Of a DNA stretch of 64,000 nucleotides, positions 11,101 to 22,339 are shown in pieces. A program made the translations under genes and the position numbers. The DNA is taken from contig OU452232.1 of assembly GCA_911728455.2 (NCBI GenBank), positions 868,001 to 932,000 on the forward strand. Direction: 5' to 3'. The notes under the pieces are model-generated. The model did not search any database. It saw only the letters and a list, made by a program, of their open reading frames with translations, and was not told where the DNA came from. The stretch comes from Marthasterias glacialis. Lineage: Eukaryota > Echinodermata > Asteroidea > Forcipulatida > Asteriidae. The stretch's first letter is position 1. Each line of letters starts with the position of its first letter.

Positions 11101-14100
11101 GGCTAGCAATGATTCCTAAAATAACCTCACAGTATTCAATCTAAAAGCTTTCCACCATTTTAATAAAAAGTTATCATAACAAGCTTACTTTTTAAATTTA
11201 CAGAAAGTGAAGAAGACCCCAAGCTCTGCTACAAGAGAAACACCAGTGATCAAGTCAAGTAAGACAAGCCTACCAAGAAGGTAAGTGTTATCAATACTAT
11301 GTTGTTTGTTGTAACCACTGTCCTATAATCAGGTTAGCTTAGTGGTTTCATTTCCTGTCCACCCTCAGTGGATCTGGGTTCGAATCCCACTTCAGACCAG
11401 AGCCTGGATGTATAATCCAAACATTAGCGTCTGCCGCTGCCCATGGTTAATCCATCTTGTCTCCCCATGGTAAGATTTTGAAGAAAGTAAGTTTGAATTA
11501 TTGTAATTCAAACCTCATGACATCATCATCAAATGATCATGTTTTCTGTTCATGAAGAGGTTTGAATGCTTCTTGGGTTTCAAAACTCATTTCACTTTCA
11601 ATTCAACTCCAGTTCATGGAGAAGAGTTGATTGCTAAATGTTAGTGTGACTGTTAACAAAGTTCTACATGAATACATGTAGCTGCAGTAAAGACTTACAT
11701 CTTGAATGGAGACTAATCACAACACATGGCTCGCCACACAGAACAAATTATAAAAGCATTACGAGCTTTTAACTGCATGGAAACTTCTATGCCAAGTTAC
11801 TGGAAACTTCTGTAATTTTTAGATATTTGCGTTACTCCAAATGAAGTGAGAAAGTCTTCTCAACTGTAGTGCAATATTTTTTGACCCAATTTGACATAGA
11901 ATTTTTACATATATTACTCAGACCCTAAATACTCTGCTTGTTATTTTTAACATCTTTTTTATTGGAAGTCACTTTAAACCTTACCAACATGAAAATCAGT
12001 CAGTATGCCTATTTACACTGTACATGGTTCCAATGAAGGGTGAAGTTCAATGGAGTTCAACGTTTGCCAATTATTGTGTTCATCATACACTGCACTCATA
12101 GAGTTGTATACAAGTACATGTTCATTGATAACAGCCCAGACAACTCAGACAGGCAACAATGCTAGCTGTGCTTGTCAACACACAGTGCAGGACAGTAGTA
12201 TGCATTGACTGTGTACTGTACCCTGTATTGTTCAAGCAACTGGGGACATACTGTTCATTATGCTCAGACTTTAAACGAAAAATGAAAACATTTATTGTGT
12301 GAATTCAAGCCACAGTTTTCAACGACTGTTTTTTATTCAGAACAACCTGGATAGCACAGTTTCTGTCAGCCGGCACATGATGCAAGAGCCTTCAATCAGG
12401 CTTGAAGAATTAATTTTGTATAACAACTGATCAACAGTAACAGTGATTTTTTGAATACATTCAAAGTCATCAAAACCTACTACAGTATAGTTGCATTTCC
12501 ACCGATGTAACCTTTGGTCGTAAACAATAGCCCCATGAAACTTGGGAGTGATATGGCAACTAAACTAAACCCAAAGTTATTCATCAGGATATAATTATAA
12601 CAACATCTATTAAATCTGGCTTAATAAACTCAAAAAATATCCCGAAATGTATTCGGTGGCTGTCTGAACAGAGAAAGACCTGCCCTTCAGATTGAAGCCC
12701 TCTTCAAAATTATGACACAAAACCTTTATGAATATCATCCCAGCCTTTTCCAGTAAACTATACAAGATATATCCAACATCATTTTTCACAGGTTACCCCC
12801 AGCCTGAAGGCACAGTGTGGTATACTGCAGTTCCAACCTAATTCCAATACATGGGGCAAACTCTGGAACACTTGACTCCCAGTAGAACATTAATACAATG
12901 CCTGTACACTCTGAAAGACTTGCATCCAGACTGCATAATAAAATAAGGGCACTTGCTGAAAAATGGGCTTTCTTTAGAAGACTTGACTCCCAGCCCCCCC
13001 CCCCAAAAAAAAAAAAACATGGGCACTCTTTGGAAGACTTGACTTCCAGCCCAACCAATTAACGAGGGCGCACTTTGGAAGACTTGACTTCCAGCCCAAC
13101 CAATTAACGAGGGCGCACTTTGGAAGACTTGACTTCCAGCCCAACCAATAATGACGGCGCACAAATACCAGGGGGTGGGGGGATATATTCCTCCCACTCT
13201 TTGTCCGGGGGTGATGGTCCATAGGATCATTACGCCCCCGATTTTTGGACCTTAGGAAAAAAAATGTGGTTTTTACTGAAAAAGCACCCCATAGCTTAGT
13301 AAATGAATAAAACATTCTAAAAATCCCTATCTGTAAGTATTTGAACTAACCATTAAAACATTAACAACACAGAGGGCATCCATAATGCAATCAAACATCT
13401 GCTCAGAGGCGTAGGGACCTGGGGATGTGGTGGGAGGGGGGTGGTTGGGAGGGTGTGACACCCCAATATTTTTCCAAAGTCAGCTTTTGCTTTTTTTAAT
13501 TAATATATTTCGGGTTTGGGGGGGGGTAAAAAAAAGTTTGTAGGGGGCTAAAATTACCCAAGGCCCCCCAGAACCGCGCCTGAATGTAGAGATGATTTAT
13601 ACTCTATTATTATTTCTGTTAACTAAAGATTTATTCCACTAAATCGATTCCTTATTTATAGTTGAGAGATATTTCCACATAGTTTATAGACCAGGAAAAT
13701 CTTCACATCTCATCGATTAAAAATCCAATCATAACCTTCAAAAAATTAGAATTAAAAACACACTAGATTATTTTCATTGTTGTTTTAACAAGTAAAATAC
13801 CATATGAGGTAATGTCTTGGAAAAAATCTCAAAGAATTCTCCTTATTTTGTCCAAAATGATAAACTTTTTTTTAAATGATTTTGTTTGTTTACATGACAT
13901 GTGTGATAAGCACTGTATTTTCAAGTCTTGCTGAACATCCACAGGAATACTAACTACTCAGGTGGGATTCGAACCCTCTATCTCTGCATTTTAGATCAGA
14001 TGTCTGAACCACCCAGTGACTAGAAGCCAGTTTGAACCCTGTAATAAGCAGAGGATACCGTATACATTGAATACATGTAATAATTGCATCCAGGAAAAAG

Positions 14101-14424
14101 ACTATTATTTTGGTTAGACCCTTACACTGATGTGTTATAAGCACTTTATACTGAGTGCTTTCAGAGTCTTGATGGGAAAACACAAAAAGACTTCAACAAA
14201 AGGAAGACTTCTAGACAGAAGATGTTTAACTCATGAATTCTGTTATGAACATGGTGTAAGTGTCATCATGTCTATCAGTTTCACTTTCACATCATCTTCC
14301 TCTTTCTCATCTTTGTTCTTTACAGAAGGAAAACTCAAGTCTAGTTCAGCATCTTGAGGCTGAGGAGTGTGGTAGTCTAAAGCTGAAGCAGATGATTTCA
14401 CTGCTGGAGCATGAACTAGACTAA
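8115..14424 (+). CDS. Predicted small four-exon gene, unrecognised, possible coiled coil
   Basis: The exons are 8,115-8,174, 11,204-11,280, 14,165-14,255 and 14,326-14,424. All introns are GT-AG and the phases agree (0, 2, 0), giving one open frame of 108 residues. It starts MLGITVVLTALGG and ends SLLEHELD before a TAA. Exon 2 is basic and rich in Ser, Thr and Pro. Exons 3-4 contain CLTHEFCYEHG and a leucine-rich, charged segment that could form a coiled coil. I do not recognise the family. Support comes from a second copy of exons 2-4 at 37,759-37,835, 48,728-48,818 and 48,889-48,987 with the same splice phases. The first exon is less certain: its counterpart at 62,102 has a TGA as the eighth codon, so exon 1 may be noncoding or that copy dead. 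The TAA lies before the end of the exon. In the related exon at 26,449 that codon is CAA, so this copy may be truncated. Confidence 0.42.
8175..8693. other. Intron sequence within the duplicated unit
   Basis: Follows the GTAAGC donor of the candidate first exon. It is conserved in copy 2 up to the break at 8,693. No other feature is recognised. Confidence 0.45.
8694..10435. other. Copy-1-specific noncoding stretch with MITE debris
   Basis: Absent from the second segmental copy. Near 10,336 a TTAA is followed by CCCTATTAGGATCGGGG, an end of the TTAA-element family found around the TRIM genes. It breaks off after about 35 bp into sequence resembling the small element at 25,010-25,190. G-runs occur at 9,770 and 10,360. 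No gene is seen. The overlapping short frames at 8.7-9.2 kb lack any domain. Confidence 0.55.
10436..10710 (-). mobile_element. tRNA-derived SINE
   Basis: On the minus strand a perfect B box (GGTTCGAATCC, complement at 10,645-10,655) lies upstream of a body that ends in an AATAAT run near 10,437. The body contains the GTGCTTTACATTAGTGCCC-type sequence typical of dispersed invertebrate SINEs. It is not a functional tRNA gene because no cloverleaf closes around the box. Confidence 0.65.
11204..11400 (+). repeat. Duplicated exon plus SINE block (matches 37,759-37,960)
   Basis: The 77-nt exon, its GTAAGT donor and the following intron with a tRNA-like SINE head are repeated at 37.76-37.96 kb. 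Here the A-box-like TTAGCTTAGTGGT is at 11,334-11,346 and the B box GGTTCGAATCC is at 11,377-11,387. The other copy has GGTTTGAATCC. This shows the exon was copied as part of a larger block. Confidence 0.85.
11790..12500 (+). repeat. Continuation of segmental duplication, copy 1 (matches 63,281-64,000)
   Basis: From the motif TTACTGGAAACTTCTG onward, this stretch matches the last 720 bases of the window almost exactly. The roughly 3.1 kb between 8,693 and 11,790 has no counterpart in copy 2, which holds a 0.6-kb inverted-repeat element instead. No coding potential is seen here. Parts also resemble 40.7-40.95 kb upstream of TRIM-B. Confidence 0.9.
12840..13160. repeat. 45-bp minisatellite with degenerate flanking units
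   Basis: Three near-perfect 45-bp units centred on TTGGAAGACTTGACTTCCAG start at about 13,030, 13,076 and 13,121. More decayed units lie to the left, one interrupted by runs of C and A at 12,996-13,018. Because 45 is divisible by three, the minus strand reads an in-frame 15-residue repeat (GWAGSQVFQSAPSLI). No start, splice sites or homologues support translation. Confidence 0.85.
13406..13582. mobile_element. MITE with CAGAGGCG / CGCGCCTG ends
   Basis: The left end CAGAGGCGTAGG and the right end CCGCGCCTG are imperfect inverted repeats around 177 bp of noncoding, G-rich sequence. A larger element at about 38,631-39,457 starts and ends the same way (CAGAGGCGTA, CGCCTCTG), which supports a transposon family. 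Superfamily not assigned. Confidence 0.5.
13583..13960. other. Noncoding sequence homologous to 25,650-26,030 and 48,100-48,480
   Basis: AT-rich, degraded copy of the sequence that precedes each small-gene exon cassette. It indicates that the duplicated module extends this far left, without a TRIM gene in this copy. Confidence 0.6.
13961..14110 (-). mobile_element. tRNA-derived SINE before exon cassette
   Basis: On the minus strand a GGTTCGAATCC B box (complement at 13,965-13,975) and an A-box-like segment with GGTGGTTCAGACATC form a tRNA-like head. Copies lie at 26,085-26,240 (box intact) and 48,524-48,680 (box mutated to GGTTCAAATCC), each immediately upstream of a small-gene exon cassette, so the SINE travelled with the duplication. 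Confidence 0.65.
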
Positions 14425-14433
14425 AGAAATCAG

Positions 14434-14980
14434 GTATGAGATGAGAGGAACCATGTAGTGTGTCTTAGAAAAAAGAAACTAGAAGTTGACACAAATCCAC
14501 TGACAAATATCAGAAAACTGCGGCTAAAAGTATTGCTTCAAAGTTCAGCAAGGCAAAATTGTTTTGCAAAACAGCAGAAAAATGGGCACTCTGTATGAGT
14601 GCAACACATAGGCCTACAGACAACCAGGTAACTTGCTTCATAAAAGTTCATATCAAGTTCAACAAACAGTACAACCATAGAATTATATTCAAATAACAAT
14701 GGCACATGCAGCTTTGTGAGTTTTACTCAGAAGTGTTATATTGGCTTCATGCTTCATTGCTTTCTTTGTATGTTGTACCAAGCGATACCAGGCAGCCAAA
14801 TTAGGTACCTACTGTACACTGTACATGCTACGTGACTGTAGGAGGAAATAAACTTGGAGAAATTGTTGTTCTCAGCGCCATTTTGGGAGGGTAGACCAGC
14901 TCCGTTATTACTGACTATCAGAATTAATTGTTGTGAACTTAGCAAGAGAAAACACCTTGATTTGAGTTCACTAATACTTG
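14434..14980. other. Region upstream of TRIM-A, shared with TRIM-B
   Basis: No coding sequence. Pieces such as ACTTGCTTCATAAAAGTTCA and the stretch near 14,760-14,860 recur upstream of TRIM-B at 38.52-38.6 kb and 39.77-39.98 kb. Promoter elements of the TRIM genes may lie here, but no motif is decisive. Confidence 0.45.
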
Positions 14981-15060
14981 GGACAAGCCTGGGACACTAC
15001 TGCAGGACATATGTAGATGTAGGACGATTGACAGTGGTTAACAGTGCACAGTGATTATAG
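14981..15060 (+). other. Predicted 5' noncoding exon of TRIM-A
   Basis: GACAGTGGTTAACAGTGC is followed by a GTGAGTACAGATCA donor at 15,061. The same block with the same donor is present upstream of TRIM-B at 41,063-41,086. Each TRIM coding exon is preceded by a clear acceptor a few bases before the ATG, which requires an upstream exon. The left boundary is not determined. Confidence 0.4.
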
Positions 15061-15617
15061 GTGAGTACAGATCACAAATTCATTCAACTTCACAAATAGT
15101 GTAAGCTATGTAGTAAAAAATGTCAATCAATCTAATTGCTTAAGACTAAAAACTTGAAAATAAAATTTGAAGACCCCGATTTTAATTTCAGTTTCAACAA
15201 TCCTAATTAAGAGTGGGTCCACGTATATACTTCATATTTATGTCCTCGGTCAAAATTTTTTATTTTTTTATGCCCCACCGGCAAAGCCGAAGGGGCATAC
15301 AGTGTTTGCCTTGTTTAAAAAAAAAACAGGGCTAGGAAAGCAAGTAACAAAAAAAGATACTTTAATCTTTCCCAAAGGCACGTTACCATGGTAGCTGGCT
15401 ATTTCATGTTTTATGCATTTCGGGCAAATTTGGGAGTCACCAAACCAAAATGGAAAATTCTGTCACAAAACCAATTCTATCATTACAAAGTATCATCCTT
15501 GACCTTACTTCAGATATTAAAAACAGTTTAAATGTCACCCATGCTATTTTTAGGGCATGCCTTAAAGCATGTTTTTACAAAAGGTCGACTTACCAGGGGT
15601 CTCAGAATATTTCGCGA
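15061..15617. other. Noncoding, with a strong short hairpin
   Basis: ATGCCCCACCGGC at 15,272-15,284 and its complement GCCGAAGGGGCAT form a stem around AAA. It may be a transposon terminus. Otherwise no gene is seen. Confidence 0.45.
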
Positions 15618-17149
15618 AAAAAGGATTACTTTTATGAATCTTGGGCCCTTTTCATTTGTTAAGAGTGAGTTGTAGGCCTATGATTTACTTCTAATGTAAA
15701 AGCAGCATTTTTGTTTGCCAATTTTTAATTTTTCAACCCCCTCCCCAATTTTTCTAGCATTCTATCTTCTGGTTTTATTTAAGTGGAATGAAGAAAAAAA
15801 TTAAACAGTACCTGTCAAATTTATAAAGCATAATGTATACAGACTCCAATTAAAGCATTATTTTCACAACACTTCAGTCCCTTGAAGCATGTCACCCTTC
15901 AAAAAACACAACTTTATTGCTTGCAATTGGTACATGTTAGGTACCAATGTTAGGTTTTACTTTAGTTTTAAGCAATAGTCAACCCAAAAGGAACACTTAT
16001 CAAGAATCTGGTGCCTTTTTTCAAATCATAAGAGTGGTTGTAAGCCTGTGAATTAAACTTACCTAATGCAGAGCATTGACTAACCTACCCCCACAGCCCC
16101 CCAACCCAGCATGTTTCAGGCTCCATTTTTTAATAAAAAAGGAGGAAGCAATACTTGTTGTGAACTAAAGCATTATTTCTACAGAACCTAAAAGCTCCTC
16201 TTTTAGGATGTCACCCCTGCTTTGGTGTTCAAAGTGTTACTTTATAGCGCCCCCTTTTGATGAATCTCTCTCTAAAAAGAAAAAAAGGAAACTTACACAA
16301 TATTGTTTGAAACAGCAATAAATTGGCTCAGAAATATTGTGGTTGTAATTGTGAGCCAAAATGAATACAAGTTATTGGTGGTACACACATTTGTGGCATT
16401 GATCCTGGGGTGAGGTTGTATTATGTGTGCAGTGGTGCAAATAACAAAAGAGGTAGGAGTCTTTACTGTGAATCACATGTAGATAACTCAGACAGAAACA
16501 TTCGATAACTTTGTTTCAGGTGATCACTGAGGCATACTAACTTAAACCTTAGTAAAATATAGAATGGAAAACTAAACCAAACTAGCCTCTTTGCAGGATC
16601 ATTATATCATCTTCAGCCTAAAACTGTCAAAACAGTTTTCCATGACCTTGGTACGCAAGATCTGCATGATAAGCTTAAGAGGTGTGTATTCTACTGAGGT
16701 TTTTCTTTGTTGAGAAAGAGGTTCATCAAAAGGGGCCACTATAAAGCAACACTTTGAATACCAAAGCAAGCAAGCAATCAAGCTTTAGGGGTGACATCCT
16801 TAAAGGGGGCTTTTAAGTTCTGTAGAAAAAATAATGCTTTAGGTTGAGTCTGTATAGATACTGGTTCAATGCTTAAGTTCACAACAAGTATTGTTTCCAT
16901 CAGAAAAATGTAGCCTGAAACATGCTGGGTTGGGGGTTGGGGAAAGAGGGCGGATAGGGAGTTAGTCAATGCCACAAATTGAGAAGAAGAAGTAATTCAT
17001 AGGCTTACAACTCACTGTTATGATTTTAAAAAGGCACCAGATTCTTGAGAGGCGTTCCTTTTGGGTACATTGTTAATTTGAACTGAAGTAAAACCTTGCA
17101 TTTCATTTTTAGCAAAAGAGGGCACCATAGCAAAACATTTTTCTGTACC

Positions 17150-18240
17150 AATTGCAAGCAATAAAGTTGTGTTTTTGAAGGTTGACAAACTGAAGTAAAA
17201 CCTTGCATTTCACTTTTAACAAAAGAGGACACCGTAACAAAACAATTGTTCTTACCAATTGGTCACTCACACCACAAAGTAGCGCACTTGTACATACCAG
17301 TAAAAAGTAGCAATCAGAGAAAATGACGTCTAAAGCTGAAGGCTTTTTAAAACACCACTATCCTTTAGAATTTCAGAGTGTTTTCAACTGGTTTTCTCGT
17401 TGTAGATTCTGGATGCTTTGAACTTGATAAATATACTGCTTTTGTCTGCTTTGCATTCTAAATTAACAAGCAATAAAGGAAAAAGGGTGCGTGCTTCTTC
17501 GTGAAACCGAAAAAGAAGCAAAATAGACTATTTCTGATTTCACGAAGTAACACTCTCCAATGTATTAGTAATGCAAACTTGTGCGCAAGGACAGTGCTAC
17601 TTCGTGAAATTGTTTTGTTCACATTTGAGTATGGTGCGCGCCATGTATTTCAATTGTAAATGTTACTTGTGTGCTAGTTCGTGAAAACAAAGATTGTCAA
17701 TTTCGGGCAAATGTTGCCATACATAATTATTATTATTAAAAAAGTAAGGCAAGTGAAGTTTTGAAACTTCATGAAACTGTAGGGCATGACGAAAAAAAAA
17801 CATAAAAAACTGAAAACTGAAACAAATATGGTTTTGTACACAAGGTGCTACTTTGTGGCGTCGGTGACGAATTGCAAGCAATAAAGTTGTGTTTTTGAAG
17901 GGTGACAAACTGAAGTAAAACCTTGCATTTCATTTTTAACAAAAGAGGGTACCTTAACAAAACAATTTTACTTACCAATTGCAAGCAATAAAGATGTTGT
18001 TTTTGAAGGGTGACAAACTGAAGTAAAACCTTGCATTTCATTTTTAACAAAAGAGGGTACCTTAACAAAACAATTTTACTTACCAATTGCAAGCAATAAA
18101 GTTGTGTTTTTGAAGGGTGACAAACTGAAGTAAAACCTTGCATTTCATTTTTAGCAAAAGAGGACACCATAGCAAAACAATTGTACTTACCAATTGCAAG
18201 CAATATAGTTGTGTTTTTGAAGGGTGACAAAAAGAGGGCA
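17150..18240. repeat. Tandem repeat of about 108 bp, interrupted
   Basis: Units starting ACCAATTGCAAGCAATA occur at about 17,149, 17,867, 17,974, 18,082 and 18,189, spaced 107-108 bp apart except across the inserted element. The same unit occurs once, inverted, in the left arm near 15,900-15,940. Confidence 0.85.
17262..17869. mobile_element. MITE of about 607 bp inserted in the 108-bp repeat
   Basis: Terminal inverted repeats GTCACTCACACCACAAAGTA and the complement of CTACTTTGTGGCGTCGGTGAC bound the element. AATTG flanks both sides, consistent with a 5-bp target duplication at a site that reads CCAATTGCAAG in uninterrupted units. Inside, ACTTCGTGAAA recurs in both orientations. No protein is encoded. 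Confidence 0.75.
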
Positions 18241-18535
18241 CCTTAACAAAGTGACATGCTTAAAGGGGCTGTTGGGTTATGTAAAAATAATGCTTTAGTT
18301 GGAGTCTGTAACATGCTTTATTAAGTTGACAAGTACTGTTTCATTTTTGTATTCATGCCTCTTAAATAAAATCAGAAGATCGAATGCTAGAACAGTTGGG
18401 GAGGGGGTTAAAAAATCCGATTTTGCAAACCAAAATGCTGCTTATCCAATTAATAGAAGTTAAACATATGCCTGCAACTCACTCTTAAAATATGAAAAAG
18501 TCCAAGTTTCATACAAGTGTTCCTTTTGTTGTGTA

Positions 18536-19037
18536 TTATTACTTCAAACAGAAGGAAAACCTTAAATTCCATGTTTCCGTTTTTGTGGGAAGATTACACT
18601 TTTTGATGCAATACTTAGTGGAGCAGGTACAAACTTTGTGATTTTTCTTGAAATCGGACAATCAGCTTGCCTTCTACTTTTTAAGCAAGCGTCTTTTTCA
18701 TTGTAAACTAAAATCGGAATTCCCTGTGGTATTAGGAATGCTGGGTTTTGATAAATACAGCTTCACCATCGACTTGATTGCCTGAATTTTTGCAGCATTT
18801 GGAAGTGTGACCCATGAAGAGCTATAATCACTGAGACTTAAAAGATTTGAATATAAATACTAAATCCTCGGACAAAAAATTTTGTACACCACCATGGTGA
18901 GTCCGGTACCTCTTTTGAATGTATGTTTTGTTTCATTGCATTCCCTCAATAATGTACAGTGCATTTATCATTGTTTTGTTTCCCACCTGAAAGTGATGCA
19001 TATTTTATTAGATTTGCTCTTTGATATTCATTTCCAG
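18536..19037. other. Intron sequence 5' of TRIM-A coding exon
   Basis: No gene. Ends in the acceptor TTCATTTCCAG at 19,027-19,037, just before the TRIM-A start codon. Confidence 0.5.
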
Positions 19038-19042
19038 ATAAA

Positions 19043-22000
19043 ATGGCATCTTCTGACCCATCAAAGGTTTCAGCTCTAGAGAAAATCAGAAAGGATCATC
19101 TGGAGTGCAGTATTTGCCAAGAAGAATACACAGAACCCAAACTACTGGACTGTGTTCACAGCTTCTGTGAACACTGCTTAACTGAATATCACTCTTCCAA
19201 TGTTAAGAATGCAGAGATGCTTATTTGCCCTCTGTGTCGACAGGAGACACAACTTCCTGAGAAGGGTGTTCAAGATCTCAAGACTAACATCATTCTAACT
19301 GGTCTTGCACTTCAACTACAGCAAGTCAGCTCATCTGAAAACAACAAGTTGATCTGTAAACTATGCAAAGAGGAAAATGAAGCAACCCATTTCTGTTTTG
19401 ACTGCCCTGTGTTTATCTGTGCAACTTGCAATGAAATTCACAACCAAATTCCAGCATCATCGAGCCACACAGTAGCTATTTTAAAAGACATTCTTGATGG
19501 GAAGATTACAATGAAAAAGAAGATACAGAAACGTTATCCAGAATGCCAGACTCATGAAGGTGAAGTGATGAGGTTTTTTTGTACAACATGTGATGTGATG
19601 ATTTGTAGAGATTGTACTGTCATAGATCACCGTAATCCACCACATGAGTATATTGACTGCAACCAAGCCTCATCCACATATAAACAGTCATTGGCTCAAC
19701 TCATGACTCCCCTTGAAGAAATCCTGAAGAAACTTGAACAATCTCAAGCAACTGCCTCAACACTGAAAGACAACCTAGACATTGCAGTTGAGAGAACCAT
19801 GGCAGAGGTGAAGAACAGAGCTGATGAGATCAGGGCTGAGGTAACTGCTCAAGAGAGTCGCATCATGGATGAAATAAAAACCATCCACAAAGATCGGAAC
19901 AAGAAATTGGAGGAATATGAGCAAACATTGAGTGTAAACTCACAGCAAATACAGCAATCACTGCAGAAAGCCAAAGATGTCAGCAAGAATTCATCAGCTC
20001 CTGACTTCCTTGCACTCTATCCTACTATCAGTAAGGACTTGAAATTACTCAGAGGTCAAAATCAACCCAAGATAGATTCTACTCTTTCCCATCTGAGATT
20101 CAATCCAGGGGTTTGTGACATCACCCTGGGTAATCTCATTGGACTAAGGTGGGAGCTGTGTTTGGAGTTTAATGATGATTTCAAATGGGCTAAGGATGTT
20201 GATGCTTCTCTACCTGGGGATGAGGTGGCAGTGACAGACTACAGTAATAAAAGAGTGGTAATCTATGACACTAAGGGACACAAGAAGAAAACTATCCAAT
20301 CATCAGACAGTAAGTTCCTTACAAAGTCATTGATTTAGAGGTATAGTACTTTGTGCAAAGTTCTAACAGTGTAAAAATAAGACTTGATTTGTTATCAGGG
20401 TGACAGTCAAAGTGTATTTCATGAGAATAATTAGCTATTCTTGTCTAATACTGTAATCAAACCAGAGATTTTATCAAACAATATTTTGATGTCATCAAAT
20501 GAAATCACTAACTGAAAATGATATCTACATGTATATCAGACATGATTGCAATAGATAAAAGGACTAGTCAAAGTGCATGTCATGAAAATGATTGATTATT
20601 GCTATTCCATTGTATTTAACCCTATCAGGACCGGGCTTTTTTTGGTTGTATGGGGACCGGGGAGGGGCACATAATGCCCCCCTCCGTATTTTCCAAAGTG
20701 TTTGACCGATCTTGATGAAACTTGCCACAAATGTTCATTTCACCGAGTTGTACATGATGAGGTCACAAAATTTCAAAAAATTGTCACTAGAGGGCGTTTT
20801 TGACGGTTTTTTGCCCATTTTTGGTCAAAAATCGTGTTTTTGCCATAACTTCTGTATTTTTTGTCCGAATGTTTTGAAACCTGGCAAACTTGTACATTTT
20901 GACAACATAAAAATAAGTTGAACCTAATTTAGTCACTGGAGTTATCTTTAGGGGGCATAAAAATTCATTAATTTATCCCATTTTCGGGAAAAAAATGTTT
21001 TTTCGCATTTTTTTCTCTTTATAATCAAAATGGCCGCCGCCGAGGGCCCAGGGAGAAATGATAGGGCTTGATTGACAAATCTGAACATTTTGTGGGTCTG
21101 AAAAGTAATAAATTAGCAGGTTGAAAATATTCCATTGCTAAAAAACTTGATATAATTTGACCCCCTAATTACAGGCTGAAAACACAAAATCCAAGATGGC
21201 CGCCAAAAATGGCAGCCATTTTAAATTCCAGAAAAGCATTTCAGACTATCACGTGACTCACCACTATCACTTTTCTGGCAAAAAAACATAAAATAAGTGG
21301 AAATTATGTCCAAAAAATTTTAAAAATCACTAAAAAACAGTAAAATCGTGTGACCCAAGGTCAAACAAATGGTTGCCATGGCAACAGATAAACCCGGTAT
21401 CAATTATATTTTGCCAATTTGATCCTAGATATATTTTAGGAAAAGTCAGATAATTTCGCGGTGATCAGACTAAGCGTTCAAAAGTTATGGGGAAAAAATT
21501 GGTAGGGCCCCCCCCCCCCCCCCCCCGGTCCTGATAGGGTTAAAACAAGTGAAATATGAAATAAACAAAGTAAAAAGGCCTTTAATGACCCATGAAAAAA
21601 AAAAAATTAAGAATAATGCCTTTTTAAATTTTTTGTAAAAGGCAACGTAAACTGGTCATAAGTATTAATTTGAATGTGAATGATCATTGTATTGAGTTAT
21701 ATCCATTTACTCATTTGTTTTCCAGACCCATGGGCTGTTGCAGCATTCCAGAATCAGTTAGTGGTTGTAGATACAACCAACTCTGTCAAGATGTACAATA
21801 AGAATGGCACAAAGGGATTGGATTTCCACACAGTGCCTCATAGTGAAGTGGGCAAGACAGCAGTATACCTCCAGAGTGTAGCAGTCATGAAGGATACAAT
21901 CATTGTGGGTGATGTGAAGAGGTCAGTTATAACTAAACACAGCTCCAGTGATGGTTCACTCATAGACACTGTTTCAGTTAAGACTCAACCTTGCTACTTG

Positions 22001-22339
22001 GCCATTGACAGCAAGGATAGAGTTGTAGTCAGTGGTTTTAACCAACAACAAGTGGACATTGTTGATGACAATGGTGCTACACTAATCACCATCAAACCAA
22101 CCATCAATGGTCAGCAAGTTCAATACTGCAGTGGTGTATGCTGTGACAGCTCAGCTATCTACATTGCAGTGCGCAATGGGAGTAACACTGGTCATATTCA
22201 TCAGTATGACACTGAGGGTAGATTTCTCAGCTGTATTGCTCAGGGTCTGTACTTGCCATTTGGAATCTCATTGACATCAGATGGGCAGCAGCTGGCAGTG
22301 GCAGACGGGACATCAGTGAAGTTTTATAACAAGGTGTAA
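19043..22339 (+). CDS. TRIM-NHL E3 ubiquitin ligase (TRIM-A)
   Basis: Two coding exons, 19,043-20,309 and 21,726-22,339, joined through a phase-1 GTAAGT...CAG intron, encode 626 residues. A C3HC4 RING finger has its ligands at C22, C25, C37, H39, C42, C45, C62 and C65. B-box 1 lies at about 105-142. B-box 2 lies at 168-201 (C168, H171, C180, C183, C188, C191, H196, H201). A charged helical coiled coil covers about 205-335. From about 369 to the end, NHL-like blades form a predicted beta-propeller, with repeats such as LAIDSKDRVVVSG and GISLTSDGQQLAVAD. There is no room for a filamin domain, so the layout is closer to TRIM56- or TRIM32-like proteins than to TRIM2, TRIM3 or TRIM71. By family knowledge it is a cytosolic E3 ligase that dimerises through the coiled coil. 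Substrates are unknown. The start at 19,043 follows an acceptor at 19,036-19,037 and matches TRIM-B. All zinc ligands are intact. Confidence 0.92.
20620..21539 (+). mobile_element. TTAA-flanked miniature element (piggyBac-like) in TRIM-A intron
   Basis: The element begins CCCTATCAGGACCGGG directly after TTAA (20,616-20,619). It ends with the inverted CCCGGTCCTGATAGGG before TTAA (21,540-21,543). TTAA target duplications and ends that start CCC are hallmarks of piggyBac transposons. No transposase is present, so it is non-autonomous. It contains a C-run near the right end and several ATGGCCGCC or GGCAGCCAT motifs. The orthologous element in the TRIM-B intron (43,329-44,190) shows it inserted before the gene duplicated. 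Confidence 0.8.

Larger units (their letters stand above)
15618..18535. mobile_element. Giant interrupted foldback repeat
   Basis: The left arm, about 15,618-16,290, is repeated in inverted order and orientation by pieces at 16,695-17,165 and 18,180-18,535. The outermost pair is around AAGAGTGAGTTGTAGGCC (15,660) and its complement near 18,475. An inner pair is the CAACCCAGCATGTTTCAGGC region (about 16,100) and its complement at about 16,915. The right arm has been lengthened by tandem units of about 108 bp and by an inserted 607-bp inverted-repeat element. No transposase frame is visible. Open frames on the minus strand here are by-products of the tandem units. Confidence 0.8.

Noticed and set aside
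17663-18230. Minus-strand frame of 153 residues with repeated blocks
   Set aside because: Generated by the 108-bp tandem units of the foldback element. No domain or splice support.
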